Assembly: GCA_963204815.1 (NCBI GenBank)
Contig: CAUJHQ010000092.1
Coordinates: 1-48,187 of the forward strand
Reading direction: 5' to 3'
DNA length: 48,187 bases
DNA from: Pseudomonadota bacterium
Lineage (GTDB): Bacteria > Pseudomonadota > Gammaproteobacteria > Burkholderiales > Burkholderiaceae_C
The translations under genes were made by a program, and so were the position numbers. Within the stretch, counting starts at the first letter, position 1. Every line of letters starts with the position of its first letter. Below the pieces are notes generated by a model. It did no database searches and had not been told where the DNA came from. It saw only the letters and a program-made list of their open reading frames with translations. Shown here piece after piece: positions 1 to 7,678 of this stretch.

Positions 1-273
1 CGCGGCCCCTACGCGCCCGACACCGTGTTCATGCGCGCGCGCCGCGGCGAGTTCGACCTCGTGATCGCGATGACGCACGACCACGGCCTGATCCCCGTGA
101 AGTACCTGGGCGTGGAGGAGGGCGTGAACGTCACGCTCGGCCTGCCCTTCGTGCGCACCAGCCCGGACCACGGCACCGCGTTCGACATCGCCGGGCGGCG
201 CATGGCCGACCCGGCAAGCCTCGTGGAGGCGCTGGCGATGGCGCGCCGGCTGGCCGCGGTGCCATCGGCCTGA
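1..273 (+). CDS. pdxA: PdxA-family dehydrogenase, C-terminal part (5' truncated by window edge)
   Basis: Only the last 90 codons are present, open from base 1 and ending at TGA. The PdxA C-terminal signature is clear: HDHGLIPVK, then [13 protein letters not shown] and [10 protein letters not shown], whose His is one of the family's divalent-metal ligands. PdxA oxidises 4-phosphohydroxy-L-threonine in pyridoxal-phosphate synthesis. Paralogues (PdxA2 type) act on 4-phospho-D-threonate or erythronate. The wording HDHGLIPVK rather than the usual HDQG leaves the paralogue possible, and the ksgA/surA neighbours usual for biosynthetic pdxA are not visible here. The gene converges on the DUF1631 gene with a 12-base gap. 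Family assignment is solid; the exact substrate is not decidable from this fragment. Confidence 0.85.
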   Translation, partial: RGPYAPDTVFMRARRGEFDLVIAMTHDHGLIPVKYLGVEEGVNVTLGLPFVRTSPDHGTAFDIAGRRMADPASLVEALAMARRLAAVPSA

Positions 274-285
274 CCTGGCCCGGTC

Positions 286-2751
286 TCAGTTCGGCGCCGC
301 GCGGCCGCCGGCCATGCCGGCGAGCTGGCGCCGCGCCCGCGCCGTGGCGCGTTCGAGCAGGTAGCCGTTCTCGTAGGCGCGCAGGCGCCCGGTTTCGCAC
401 AGCCGCACGAGCATGCGGTGCGTGAGCGACACGGTCTGCTTGTGGCGCTTGCCGTGGTTGAAGACGAAGAAGCTGCGGCCCGGGCTGACGTGCACGAGGC
501 GCACCTTCTGCCAGCTGCCGTCCAGGTGCATCTGGTACGCGAAGCCGATCTGCACGTGGTCGGCGAGCGACTTGCCTTCGGTCGGTTCGATCGGCTCGGT
601 CGGCGCGGGCAGGCCTTCGATCGCGGTGTCGGTGGTGCGGATCTCGGGCTCGGCGCCGAGCTCGACGTCGACCTTGCCGGCCCAGTCGACCTGCGCCTCG
701 TCCATCAGGCCGACGCGCGCCGCCTCCTCGGGCGTGAAGCGCGGAGCGATGACGGCGTTGTCGATCGCTTCGGTGAGGGTGGGCACCGCCATCGGTCGGG
801 CCTTCAGGTCCTCGGGGGTCGGCAGCGGCTTGTCGAGCACGACCTCGACCTGCTTCTGCAGCATGTTGAAGTCGAGCTGGCGGCCCATCTGCGCCTTCAG
901 CGCCTCGGCGTGCGCCGGCAGCAGCTGGCCGAAGAACGCGCGGCGCGCGTGGTCGGGCCAGCCGACGAGGTCCATGCCTTCGCCGAGCTCCTTCATCAGG
1001 CGGGGCAGCTCGGCCAGGAAGGCCTTGCGCTGCACCGGGCTGGTCTTCGGCTGCACGCTCATGAACAGCTCGCGGCCGACGAGGCGCAGCCGTTTCAGGC
1101 GCTCGGGGTCGTTGGCGGCGGCGGCCTTCAGCAGCACCTGGCTCCAGACGTTGCTGACGAAGTCGCGCACGAAGTCCGGCGCCTGCAGGCCCTTCAGCTC
1201 GCCTTCGAGCTGCTGCTTGTAGAGCAGGCGCAGCTTGAGTTCGTCTTCCTTGGCGGTCAGCAGGTCGGCCGCGTTGCCCTGCGCCTGCGCCTCGCGCCGG
1301 CCCTGTTCGGCGATGAAGGTCTCGAGCGCGAACAGCTTCTGTTCGTAGACCTCGATCTGGTCGAAATCGCCCTCGACGACTTCCTGCACCAGCGCGCGGA
1401 TCTTCGCCAGCACGCGTTGCGCGCTGTCCTCGTTGAAGTCCTCGAAGGCGGCGCCGAGCGAGGCGATCCGGTTGACGAAGCGCCGCACCGGGTGGCGGCG
1501 CGACGAGAAGAACGTGGGGTCGCCGAGCGCGGCGCGCAGCACCGGCAGCTGCAGCCGCGCGATCTGGCGCGCCATCTGCGGCGGCACCTTCGGGTCGGAG
1601 AGGATCTGGTCGAACAGACTGCCGATGACATCGATCACCATGTGATCGAGCGAGCCTGACGAAGCCTGCCGCAGCTCTTCGCGGTGGGCGCGGATCAGGT
1701 TCGGCAGCATGACGCCGCCGCCGCTGTCGCCGCCCAGCCAGTCGCCACCGCCGCCCGCGCCGCCACCGCCACCGATGTCGGTGAAGGCGAGGCGGCGGAT
1801 GATGGACATCAGGCCCGGGTCGACCTGGCCGAGCGGCGTGCCGCGCGCCGGCATGCCGCCGCCATGGACGCCGCGCGACGACGCACCGCTTCGCGTGGAC
1901 GGGCCGAAGCTGCTCTGCGCGGACCGCGGCTCGCCGTAGCGGCTGTCGTAGCCGCCGGGTGCGCCGTAGCCGCCGGGCGCGCCGTAGCCGCCATGGCCGT
2001 GCACGGGGCCGTGGCCGAGGCCGCCGAAGGAAGAGTCGAGCCCGGCGGCCCTGCCGCTGGTCGACTGGTAGCCGGACACGGTGCCGCTGCGCATGTCGTG
2101 GGTGCGCAGCGACAGTCCGGCCGGCTGGATGCCGGCCTGCCGCAGGTCGGCGATGATCTCGCCGTAGGTGGTGCGCAGCAGGCCGCCGAGCGAGCGGCCG
2201 AACTCGGCGATCAGCACCTTGCGCACGTCGGCGCGTTCGGACACGGTCTCGATGGCGCGGATCATCGCCTGGCCCACGACCTCCGGGCGCAATGGATTGC
2301 GGTCGGTGTCGTTGCGCGTCGGCCCGAGCAGCGTGACGATGTAGGTGTCGAGTTCACGCAGTTCCCACTCGCACTCGTTCGAGATCTCGAGCGCGAAGCG
2401 TTCGGCCGACACCTGGATCTCCATCTCGTGGTCGTCGACGAGCTGAAGCGCGTCCCAGGCGGTCTCCTTCAGGTTGAGCGTGCCACTGCCGCTGCCGGAC
2501 AGCGGCGCCACCTCGCGCGTGATGCGCGTGTCCAGCGCCTCGTTGAACGCCAGCGCGAACATGGCCGACTTGCGGTTCAGCTCGAACTGCGCGCCGAGCA
2601 GGCTGTCGCGGTGGAAGACGTCCTTGGAGGCGAGCGCCGCGAGGCCCAGGCTCTCGATCGTGCGTTCGGTCGACGCACGAGCCGCCAGCTTGACACGCTG
2701 GATCGCGCTCTCGAGCGCGGCGGGCAGGCGGTGGACGGGGTTCGGGTTCAT
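286..2751 (-). CDS. DUF1631 family protein
   Basis: This 821-residue cytoplasmic protein matches the DUF1631 family, large proteins of Beta/Gammaproteobacteria with no established biochemical role. The N-terminal third (about 1-230) is mostly helical and acidic. It is followed by a Gly/Ser/Tyr-rich low-complexity linker (about 230-370) with repeated GGYGAPGGY units. A long helical core (about 370-650) comes next, then a C-terminal region (about 735-815) with alternating hydrophobics (QKVRLVHVSPG, FFVFNHG) that resembles a small beta-barrel such as PilZ. That fold is my inference. No signal peptide or membrane segment is seen. The ATG lies one base from a 41-base hairpin and has no visible Shine-Dalgarno. 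It follows mscL on the same strand. Confidence 0.85.
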   Translation of the reverse strand: MNPNPVHRLPAALESAIQRVKLAARASTERTIESLGLAALASKDVFHRDSLLGAQFELNRKSAMFALAFNEALDTRITREVAPLSGSGSGTLNLKETAWDALQLVDDHEMEIQVSAERFALEISNECEWELRELDTYIVTLLGPTRNDTDRNPLRPEVVGQAMIRAIETVSERADVRKVLIAEFGRSLGGLLRTTYGEIIADLRQAGIQPAGLSLRTHDMRSGTVSGYQSTSGRAAGLDSSFGGLGHGPVHGHGGYGAPGGYGAPGGYDSRYGEPRSAQSSFGPSTRSGASSRGVHGGGMPARGTPLGQVDPGLMSIIRRLAFTDIGGGGGAGGGGDWLGGDSGGGVMLPNLIRAHREELRQASSGSLDHMVIDVIGSLFDQILSDPKVPPQMARQIARLQLPVLRAALGDPTFFSSRRHPVRRFVNRIASLGAAFEDFNEDSAQRVLAKIRALVQEVVEGDFDQIEVYEQKLFALETFIAEQGRREAQAQGNAADLLTAKEDELKLRLLYKQQLEGELKGLQAPDFVRDFVSNVWSQVLLKAAAANDPERLKRLRLVGRELFMSVQPKTSPVQRKAFLAELPRLMKELGEGMDLVGWPDHARRAFFGQLLPAHAEALKAQMGRQLDFNMLQKQVEVVLDKPLPTPEDLKARPMAVPTLTEAIDNAVIAPRFTPEEAARVGLMDEAQVDWAGKVDVELGAEPEIRTTDTAIEGLPAPTEPIEPTEGKSLADHVQIGFAYQMHLDGSWQKVRLVHVSPGRSFFVFNHGKRHKQTVSLTHRMLVRLCETGRLRAYENGYLLERATARARRQLAGMAGGRAAPN

Positions 2752-2752
2752 G

Positions 2753-2793
2753 CGTGCGGGGCCAGCCGCGAAGTATGCGGCAAGCCCCGCACG
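2753..2793 (-). promoter_or_regulatory. Long two-stage hairpin between mscL and the DUF1631 start codon
   Basis: A perfect 10-bp outer stem (2753-2762 with 2784-2793) encloses a 2x2 internal loop and a perfect 5-bp inner stem (GCCGC 2765-2769 with GCGGC 2777-2781) around a 7-base loop. It begins 10 bases after the mscL stop and ends one base before the DUF1631 ATG. No T-tract follows, so a standard intrinsic terminator is doubtful. It could attenuate read-through or block ribosome entry at the DUF1631 start. Confidence 0.6.
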
Positions 2794-2803
2794 TCACATG
2801 AGG

Positions 2804-3223
2804 TTACTTCTTGAGCGAGTCGCGGATCTCGCGCAGCAGGATCACGTCTTCCGGGGTCGGCGCGGGCGGTGCCGGGGGCGGCGGGGGCGTGTTGGCCTTC
2901 AGCTTGTTGATCTGCTTGACCATGATGAAGATGATGAACGCCAGGATGATGAAGTTCACCGACACTGTGATGAAGCTGCCGTAGGCGAACACGGCGCCGG
3001 TCTTCTTCGCTTCGACCAGCGTCGTGGCGGTCTGGCCGGACAGCGCGAGGAAGTAGTTGCTGAAGTCCAGCCCGCCGAGGATCTTGCCGATGATCGGCAT
3101 GATGAGATCGCCGACGAGCGAGTCGACGATCTTGCCGAACGCGCCGCCGATGATGACGCCGACGGCAAGGTCAACCACGTTGCCCTTGGTCGCGAATTCC
3201 TTGAACTCCGATGTGAAACTCAT
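2804..3223 (-). CDS. mscL: Large-conductance mechanosensitive channel MscL
   Basis: This 139-residue protein forms a homopentameric inner-membrane channel that opens under membrane tension to release solutes during hypo-osmotic shock. The N-terminal amphipathic helix ([15 protein letters not shown]) leads into TM1 (about 16-45, with [18 protein letters not shown] lining the pore). A periplasmic loop and TM2 (about 75-100, [16 protein letters not shown]) follow, then a Pro-rich linker and a charged cytoplasmic helix ([16 protein letters not shown]). Length is typical. The start at 3223 is chosen because AGGAGG lies just upstream on the minus strand; the longer open frame lacks MscL similarity. 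It is divergent from petA across about 200 bases. Confidence 0.97.
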   Translation of the reverse strand: MSFTSEFKEFATKGNVVDLAVGVIIGGAFGKIVDSLVGDLIMPIIGKILGGLDFSNYFLALSGQTATTLVEAKKTGAVFAYGSFITVSVNFIILAFIIFIMVKQINKLKANTPPPPPAPPAPTPEDVILLREIRDSLKK

Positions 3224-3376
3224 GTGGTCCTCCTGGTCCTCTTGGTGGTGCAGCGCGGGTGTGCGCGCGGGTGCCGCGAAGGGCTCGCGGTGGGCGTGGA
3301 GTAGAGCCGCTGGCACCGAGGGCGTCAAGTCATCGATGATCGGCAGACCCTCACCTCAGGCGCGCTTGACGCCTCG

Positions 3377-3382
3377 GCTAGA
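3377..3382 (+). promoter_or_regulatory. Candidate -10 element for petABC
   Basis: TAGAAT lies 45 bases before the petA start. No good -35 hexamer is visible at 16-18 bases upstream, so this is only a candidate. Similar TA-A-T boxes precede several other genes in this window. Confidence 0.35.
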
Positions 3383-3427
3383 ATCCCGGGTTGACCCGAA
3401 CCATCACGCGACACTCCGAGGATTTCC

Positions 3428-4036
3428 ATGACGGACACGACTGCCGAGGCCAGCGTTGACACCAGCCGACGCACCTGGATTGCCATCACCTGCGGCGTCG
3501 GTGCCGTCGGTGGCGTTGCGGTCGCCGTTCCCTTCGTCAGCACGTTCACGCCGTCTGAGCGCGCGCGGGCGGCCGGCGCGCCGGTGCAGGTCGACTTGAG
3601 CAGCATTCAGCCCGGCGAGAAGCTCACCGTCGAATGGCGCGGCAAGCCGGTGTGGATCGTGCGCCGCACGAAGGAACAACTCGACGCGCTGAAGACGCTC
3701 GACGCGAGCCTCGCCGACCCGAACTCCGTGCGCACCGCCTACCCGACGCCGGACTACGCGAAGAACGGCTGGCGCTCGATCAAACCCGAGTATTTCGTTG
3801 GCGTCGGCATCTGCACGCACCTGGGCTGCAGCCCGAGCGAGAAGTTCCAGACCGGCCCGCAGCCCTCGCTGCCCGATGACTGGAAGGGCGGCTTCTTCTG
3901 CCCCTGCCACGGCTCCACGTTCGACATGGCCGGCCGCGTCTACAAGGACAAGCCGGCGCCGGACAACCTCGAGGTGCCGCCGCACATGTACCTCTCCGAC
4001 ACCGTGCTGCTGATCGGCGAGGACAAGAAGGCCTGA
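3428..4036 (+). CDS. petA: Ubiquinol-cytochrome c reductase, Rieske iron-sulfur subunit
   Basis: This is the Rieske subunit of the cytochrome bc1 complex, which accepts an electron from ubiquinol at the Qo site and passes it to cytochrome c1. The 202-residue protein has an N-terminal twin-arginine-like segment (SRRTWI, 14-19) and one membrane anchor (about 18-40), followed by the periplasmic Rieske domain. Box I CTHLGC (129-134) and box II CPCHGS (158-163) give the [2Fe-2S] ligands C129, H131, C158 and H161, and the disulfide pair C134/C160. It is first gene of petABC, 49 bases before petB. Length and motif order are standard for proteobacterial PetA. Confidence 0.98.
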   Translation: MTDTTAEASVDTSRRTWIAITCGVGAVGGVAVAVPFVSTFTPSERARAAGAPVQVDLSSIQPGEKLTVEWRGKPVWIVRRTKEQLDALKTLDASLADPNSVRTAYPTPDYAKNGWRSIKPEYFVGVGICTHLGCSPSEKFQTGPQPSLPDDWKGGFFCPCHGSTFDMAGRVYKDKPAPDNLEVPPHMYLSDTVLLIGEDKKA

Positions 4037-4085
4037 GGCCCAGTCCCGCGCCGCCGCGACCGAACAAGAGACACCCGAGGACTCC

Positions 4086-5486
4086 ATGGCTGAATTCAAG
4101 GAAGTGCCGGCCGACGCGCCGGTCACGCAGAAGGTCACCGTCTGGTTCGAGAACCGGTTCCCGACCGCGTTCGCCGAATACAAGAAGCACATGTCGGAGT
4201 ACTACGCTCCGAAGAACTTCAACATGTGGTACTTCTTCGGCTCGCTGGCGCTGCTGGTGCTGGTGATCCAGATCGTCACCGGCATCTTCCTGGTGATGCA
4301 CTACAAGCCCGACGCGAACCTCGCCTTCGCCTCGGTCGAGTACATCATGCGCGACGTGCCCTGGGGCTGGCTCGTGCGCTACATGCACAGCACCGGCGCG
4401 AGCGCGTTCTTCGTCGTCGTCTACCTGCACATGTTCCGCGGCATGATGTACGGCAGCTACCGCAAGCCGCGCGAGCTGGTCTGGATCTTCGGCTGCGCGA
4501 TCTTCCTGTGCCTGATGGCCGAGGCCTTCTTCGGCTACCTGCTGCCGTGGGGCCAGATGTCCTACTGGGGCGCGCAGGTCATCGTGAACCTGTTCGCCGC
4601 CGTGCCGTTCATCGGCCCCGACCTGGCGCTGCTGATCCGCGGCGACTTCGTCGTCGGCGACGCCACGCTGAACCGCTTCTTCAGCTTCCACGTCATCGCC
4701 GTGCCGCTGGTGCTGATCGGCCTCGTCGTCGCCCACCTGCTGGCGCTGCACGACGTCGGCTCGAACAATCCGGACGGCGTCGAGATCAAGGCCAACAAGG
4801 ACCCGAAGACCGGCATCCCGCTCGACGGCATCCCGTTCCACCCGTACTACACGGTGCACGACCTGATGGGCGTGGGCGTCTTCCTGATGATCTTCAGCGC
4901 CATCGTGTTCTTCGCGCCCGAGGTCGGCGGCTACTTCCTCGAAGCGAACAACTTCATCCCGGCCGATCCGCTGAAGACGCCGCTGCACATCGCGCCGGTC
5001 TGGTACTTCACGCCGTTCTATTCGATGCTGCGCGCCACCACCGACGTGATGGTGACGGTGTTCTCCATCTTCGTCGCGCTCGGCGGCGTCGGTGCGCTGC
5101 TGCTGCTGAAGGGCAAGCTGAAGATCGCCGGCGCGGTCGGCGCGGTCGTCGCGATCGCCGCGCTGCAGATCTTCGACGCCAAGTTCTGGGGTGTCGTCGT
5201 GATGGGCGGCGCCGTCATCATCCTGTTCTTCCTGCCCTGGCTGGACCACAGCCCGGTGAAATCGATCCGCTACCGCCCGAACTGGCACAAGTGGCTCTAC
5301 GGCGTCTTCGTCGTCTACTTCTTCGTGCTGGGCTACCTGGGCATCGAGCCGCCGTCGCCGCTGTTCACGCTGCTGGCGCAGATCGGCACGGTGTTCTACT
5401 TCGCCTTCTTCCTGCTGATGCCGGTGTGGAGCCGGATGGGCGAGTTCAAGCGCGTGCCCGACCGCGTGACCTTCCACGCGCATTGA
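4086..5486 (+). CDS. petB: Cytochrome b subunit of the bc1 complex
   Basis: This 466-residue integral membrane protein carries the two b hemes and the Qo and Qi quinone sites of complex III. It has the usual eight membrane helices plus additional hydrophobic segments at the C-terminus (about 315-440). Helix-B/D histidines for heme binding lie in the YMHSTGASAFF and FSFHVIAVPL regions. The loop GSNNPDGVEI and the Qo segment are clear; the Qo motif reads PVWY rather than PEWY, a variant I recall as usual in beta/gamma-proteobacteria. petC follows after 20 bases, so petABC is one operon. Product is certain from full-length similarity to known cytochrome b proteins. Confidence 0.98.
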   Translation: MAEFKEVPADAPVTQKVTVWFENRFPTAFAEYKKHMSEYYAPKNFNMWYFFGSLALLVLVIQIVTGIFLVMHYKPDANLAFASVEYIMRDVPWGWLVRYMHSTGASAFFVVVYLHMFRGMMYGSYRKPRELVWIFGCAIFLCLMAEAFFGYLLPWGQMSYWGAQVIVNLFAAVPFIGPDLALLIRGDFVVGDATLNRFFSFHVIAVPLVLIGLVVAHLLALHDVGSNNPDGVEIKANKDPKTGIPLDGIPFHPYYTVHDLMGVGVFLMIFSAIVFFAPEVGGYFLEANNFIPADPLKTPLHIAPVWYFTPFYSMLRATTDVMVTVFSIFVALGGVGALLLLKGKLKIAGAVGAVVAIAALQIFDAKFWGVVVMGGAVIILFFLPWLDHSPVKSIRYRPNWHKWLYGVFVVYFFVLGYLGIEPPSPLFTLLAQIGTVFYFAFFLLMPVWSRMGEFKRVPDRVTFHAH

Positions 5487-5506
5487 ACCGGGGACTCGAG
5501 AAGACC

Positions 5507-6277
5507 ATGAAGAAACTGATCCTCTCCCTGCTCGCCTGCCTCTCGCTCGCGGGCCCGGCCCTTGCCGCCGGCGGCGGCCACCCCTGGGACAAGTTCCCGA
5601 AGGAGCGCGTCACCGACATGGCGGCGCTGCAGAACGGCGCCAAGCTGTTCGTCAACTATTGCCTGAACTGCCATGGCGCTGCGTTCGTGCGCTACAACCG
5701 CATGCGCGACATCGGCCTGACCGAGCAGCAGATCAAGGACAACCTCGTCTTCACCGGCGCCAAGGTCGGTGACCTGATGGTCAACGCCGCCAGCCCGAAG
5801 GACTCGAAGGACTGGTTCGGCGCCACGCCGCCCGACCTGTCGCTGGTGGCGCGTTCGCGCGCCGCCCCGGGCATGGGCAGCGGTGCCGACTACCTCTACA
5901 CCTACCTGCGCACGTACTACCGCGACGAGACCAAGGCCACCGGCTGGAACAACCTCGCGTTCCCGAACGTCGGCATGCCCAATGTGCTGTGGGAACTGCA
6001 GGGCCAGCAGCGCGCCGTCTTCGCCGACGAGAAGGACCCGCACAACCCCGCCAAGACGGTGCACGTCTTCAAGGGCTTCGAGCCGATCACCGCCGGCAGC
6101 ATGACGCAGGCACAGTACAACGACGCCGTCGCCGACCTCGTCGCGTACATGGAGTGGATGGGCGAGCCGACGCAGTCCCAGCGTGTGCGGCTCGGCGTGT
6201 GGGTGCTGATCTTCCTGGGCATCTTCACGCTGGTCGCGTGGCGCCTGAACGCCGCGTTCTGGAAGGACATCAAGTAA
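5507..6277 (+). CDS. petC: Cytochrome c1 of the bc1 complex
   Basis: This 256-residue protein accepts electrons from the Rieske centre and passes them to a soluble or membrane cytochrome c. A Sec signal peptide (1-20, MKKLILSLLACLSLAGPALA) precedes the periplasmic domain. The heme c motif is CLNCH (C52, C55, H56). A C-terminal membrane anchor (VWVLIFLGIFTLVAWRL) ends in a short basic tail. The start at 5507 is chosen because it begins the signal peptide and lies 20 bases after petB. The same open frame continues far upstream over petB, but that part is only GC-rich shadow sequence. Confidence 0.97.
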   Translation: MKKLILSLLACLSLAGPALAAGGGHPWDKFPKERVTDMAALQNGAKLFVNYCLNCHGAAFVRYNRMRDIGLTEQQIKDNLVFTGAKVGDLMVNAASPKDSKDWFGATPPDLSLVARSRAAPGMGSGADYLYTYLRTYYRDETKATGWNNLAFPNVGMPNVLWELQGQQRAVFADEKDPHNPAKTVHVFKGFEPITAGSMTQAQYNDAVADLVAYMEWMGEPTQSQRVRLGVWVLIFLGIFTLVAWRLNAAFWKDIK

Positions 6278-6285
6278 GCCAAGCC

Positions 6286-6348
6286 GGCCCGGCGGTTTGC
6301 TGCCGGGCCCCGAGCGCAGTGGAGGCCCCGCGCGTCCACTGCGTTTTT
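6286..6348 (+). terminator. Tandem hairpins with T-tract ending petABC
   Basis: The first hairpin has 8-bp arms GGCCCGGC (6286-6293) and GCCGGGCC (6302-6309). The second has 9-bp arms CGCAGTGGA (6315-6323) and TCCACTGCG (6335-6343), followed directly by TTTTTCTCTTT. The second is a textbook intrinsic terminator; the first may reinforce it or protect the 3' end of the mRNA. Confidence 0.85.
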
Positions 6349-6359
6349 CTCTTTGAACC

Positions 6360-6378
6360 GGGGCGCATTTCGCGCCCC
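6360..6378 (+). promoter_or_regulatory. Short GC hairpin in the sspA leader
   Basis: A perfect 7-bp inverted repeat GGGGCGC / GCGCCCC encloses the loop ATTTC, 24 bases before the sspA start and after the petC terminator. It lies in the sspA leader if transcription starts between them. Its function is unknown. Confidence 0.4.
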
Positions 6379-6402
6379 CAAGACGACTGAGGGCCCCTCG
6401 CC

Positions 6403-7014
6403 ATGATGGTGCTGTACTCCGGAACGACCTGCCCCTACTCGCACCGCTGCCGCTTCGTGCTGTTCGAGAAGGGCATGGACTTCGAGATCCGCGACGTCGA
6501 CCTGTTCGCGAAGCCGGAAGACATCGCGCTGATGAACCCGTACAACGAGGTGCCGATCCTCGTCGAGCGCGACCTCATCCTGTACGAGTCGCACATCATC
6601 AACGAGTACATCGACGAGCGCTTTCCGCACCCGCAGCTGATGCCGGGCGACCCGGTGGCGCGCGCGCGCGTGCGACTCTTCCTCTTCAACTTCGAGAAGG
6701 AACTGTTCGCGCACGTGAACCTGCTCGAAGGCCGCGGCGTGAAGGCCACCGACAAGCAGCTCGAGAAGGCGCGCAGCCAGATCCGCGACCGTCTCACGCA
6801 GCTGGCGCCGATCTTCCTGAAGAACAAGTACATGCTGGGCGACGACTTCAGCATGCTCGACGTCGCCATCGCGCCGCTGCTCTGGCGCCTGGACTACTAC
6901 GGCATCGACCTCAGCAAGAACGCGGTGCCGCTGCTCAAGTACGCCGAGCGCATCTTCTCGCGCCCGGCCTACATCGAGGCGCTGACGCCGTCCGAAAAGG
7001 TGATGCGCAAGTAA
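6403..7014 (+). CDS. sspA: Stringent starvation protein A (GST-fold)
   Basis: This 203-residue cytoplasmic protein has the glutathione-S-transferase fold. An N-terminal thioredoxin-like domain (about 1-80, SGTTCPYSHRCRFVLFEKGMD, then NEVPILVERD and YESHIINEYIDE) precedes a helical C-terminal domain (about 90-200). In E. coli SspA binds RNA polymerase and acts in stationary-phase and acid tolerance rather than as a classical GST. It is followed 13 bases later by sspB, the standard sspAB pair. Its position directly after petABC is, as I recall, common in Betaproteobacteria. A petC terminator between them suggests its own promoter, though none is clearly visible. Confidence 0.95.
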   Translation: MMVLYSGTTCPYSHRCRFVLFEKGMDFEIRDVDLFAKPEDIALMNPYNEVPILVERDLILYESHIINEYIDERFPHPQLMPGDPVARARVRLFLFNFEKELFAHVNLLEGRGVKATDKQLEKARSQIRDRLTQLAPIFLKNKYMLGDDFSMLDVAIAPLLWRLDYYGIDLSKNAVPLLKYAERIFSRPAYIEALTPSEKVMRK

Positions 7015-7027
7015 GCGCAGGCCGCCG

Positions 7028-7537
7028 ATGACCGTCTCCTCGGCCGACAACCAGGGCACGTCCACGCGGCCGTACCTGCTGCGCGCGCTGCACGACTGGT
7101 GCACCGACAACGGCTTCACGCCGTACGTCGCGGTGTACGTCGATGCGAGCGTTCAGGTGCCGATGGAGTACGTGAAGAACAACGAGATCGTGCTCAACGT
7201 CGGCTTCGAGGCCACCTCCGGCCTGAAGCTCGGCAACGAGTTCATCGAGTTCAAGGCGCGCTTCGGCGGCATGTCGCGCGACATCGTCGTGCCGGTCGAC
7301 CACGTGGTCGCCATCTACGCGCGCGAAAACGGCCAGGGCATGGCCTTTCCGGTGCCGGCCGATGCGGCCGCCAAACCCGAAGCTCCGCCGCCCGAGGCGC
7401 GCCCGCCGACGCCGCTGCGCAGCGGGCTGCGCCTGGCGTCGTCGGAATCCGAAGGCGCCGACGAAGCGCCCGGGGGCGACGAGCCGCCGGAGCCTGGTGG
7501 CCCGGGCCCGCGCCCGTCGCTCAAGCGCGTCAAGTAG
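7028..7537 (+). CDS. sspB: ClpXP specificity-enhancing factor SspB
   Basis: This 169-residue adaptor delivers ssrA-tagged proteins to the ClpXP protease. The N-terminal substrate-binding domain (about 1-115) contains RPYLLRALHDWC, YVAVYVDASVQVP, EIVLNVGFEAT and MSRDIVVPVDHVVAIYAREN. A flexible Pro/Glu/Ala-rich linker (about 116-160) follows, and the protein ends in PSLKRVK. That ending matches the short ClpX-binding tail at the end of E. coli SspB, so the tether is present. Its distance from sspA (13 bases) indicates co-transcription. The linker is somewhat long, and Pro-rich in the manner of GC-rich Burkholderiales. Confidence 0.95.
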   Translation: MTVSSADNQGTSTRPYLLRALHDWCTDNGFTPYVAVYVDASVQVPMEYVKNNEIVLNVGFEATSGLKLGNEFIEFKARFGGMSRDIVVPVDHVVAIYARENGQGMAFPVPADAAAKPEAPPPEARPPTPLRSGLRLASSESEGADEAPGGDEPPEPGGPGPRPSLKRVK

Positions 7538-7560
7538 CGCGCCGCCGCCAGGGCGGCTCC

Positions 7561-7566
7561 TACAAT
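7561..7566 (+). promoter_or_regulatory. Candidate -10 element for tRNA-Thr
   Basis: TACAAT ends 12 bases before the mature tRNA 5' end, a spacing expected for a short pre-tRNA leader. No convincing -35 hexamer is visible in the sspB end upstream. Confidence 0.4.
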
Positions 7567-7578
7567 CGTCCTCGGTCC

Positions 7579-7654
7579 GCCGCCTTAGCTCAGCTGGTAG
7601 AGCACCCGCCTTGTAAGCGGAAGGTCGTCCGTTCGATTCGGACAGGCGGCACCA
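7579..7654 (+). tRNA. tRNA-Thr (anticodon UGU)
   Basis: The cloverleaf folds by eye. The acceptor stem GCCGCCT pairs with AGGCGGC, the D-arm is GCTC/GAGC, and the anticodon loop CTTGTAA has UGU at 34-36. The T-arm GTCCG-TTCGATT-CGGAC is canonical, and the CCA end is encoded (7652-7654). The anticodon reads ACA, giving threonine. The first anticodon-stem pair (27-43) is C-A, a mismatch; the other four pairs are Watson-Crick. The converging LysR gene ends 24 bases downstream. Confidence 0.95.
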
Positions 7655-7678
7655 AACGGCCCGCCGAACGCGCCGGCT

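Noticed and set aside
1740-2000. Repetitive sequence in the DUF1631 gene as an independent repeat element
   Set aside because: The repeats encode the Gly/Ala/Tyr-rich linker in frame, so they are coding low complexity rather than a DNA element.
3780-5483. 567-codon minus-strand frame opposite petA/petB
   Set aside because: His/Val/Glu/Asp-rich antisense translation of certain genes, no ribosome-binding site.
4226-6277. 683-codon frame covering petB out of frame and petC
   Set aside because: Only the part from 5507 is petC, with its signal peptide. The upstream part is a shadow of petB.
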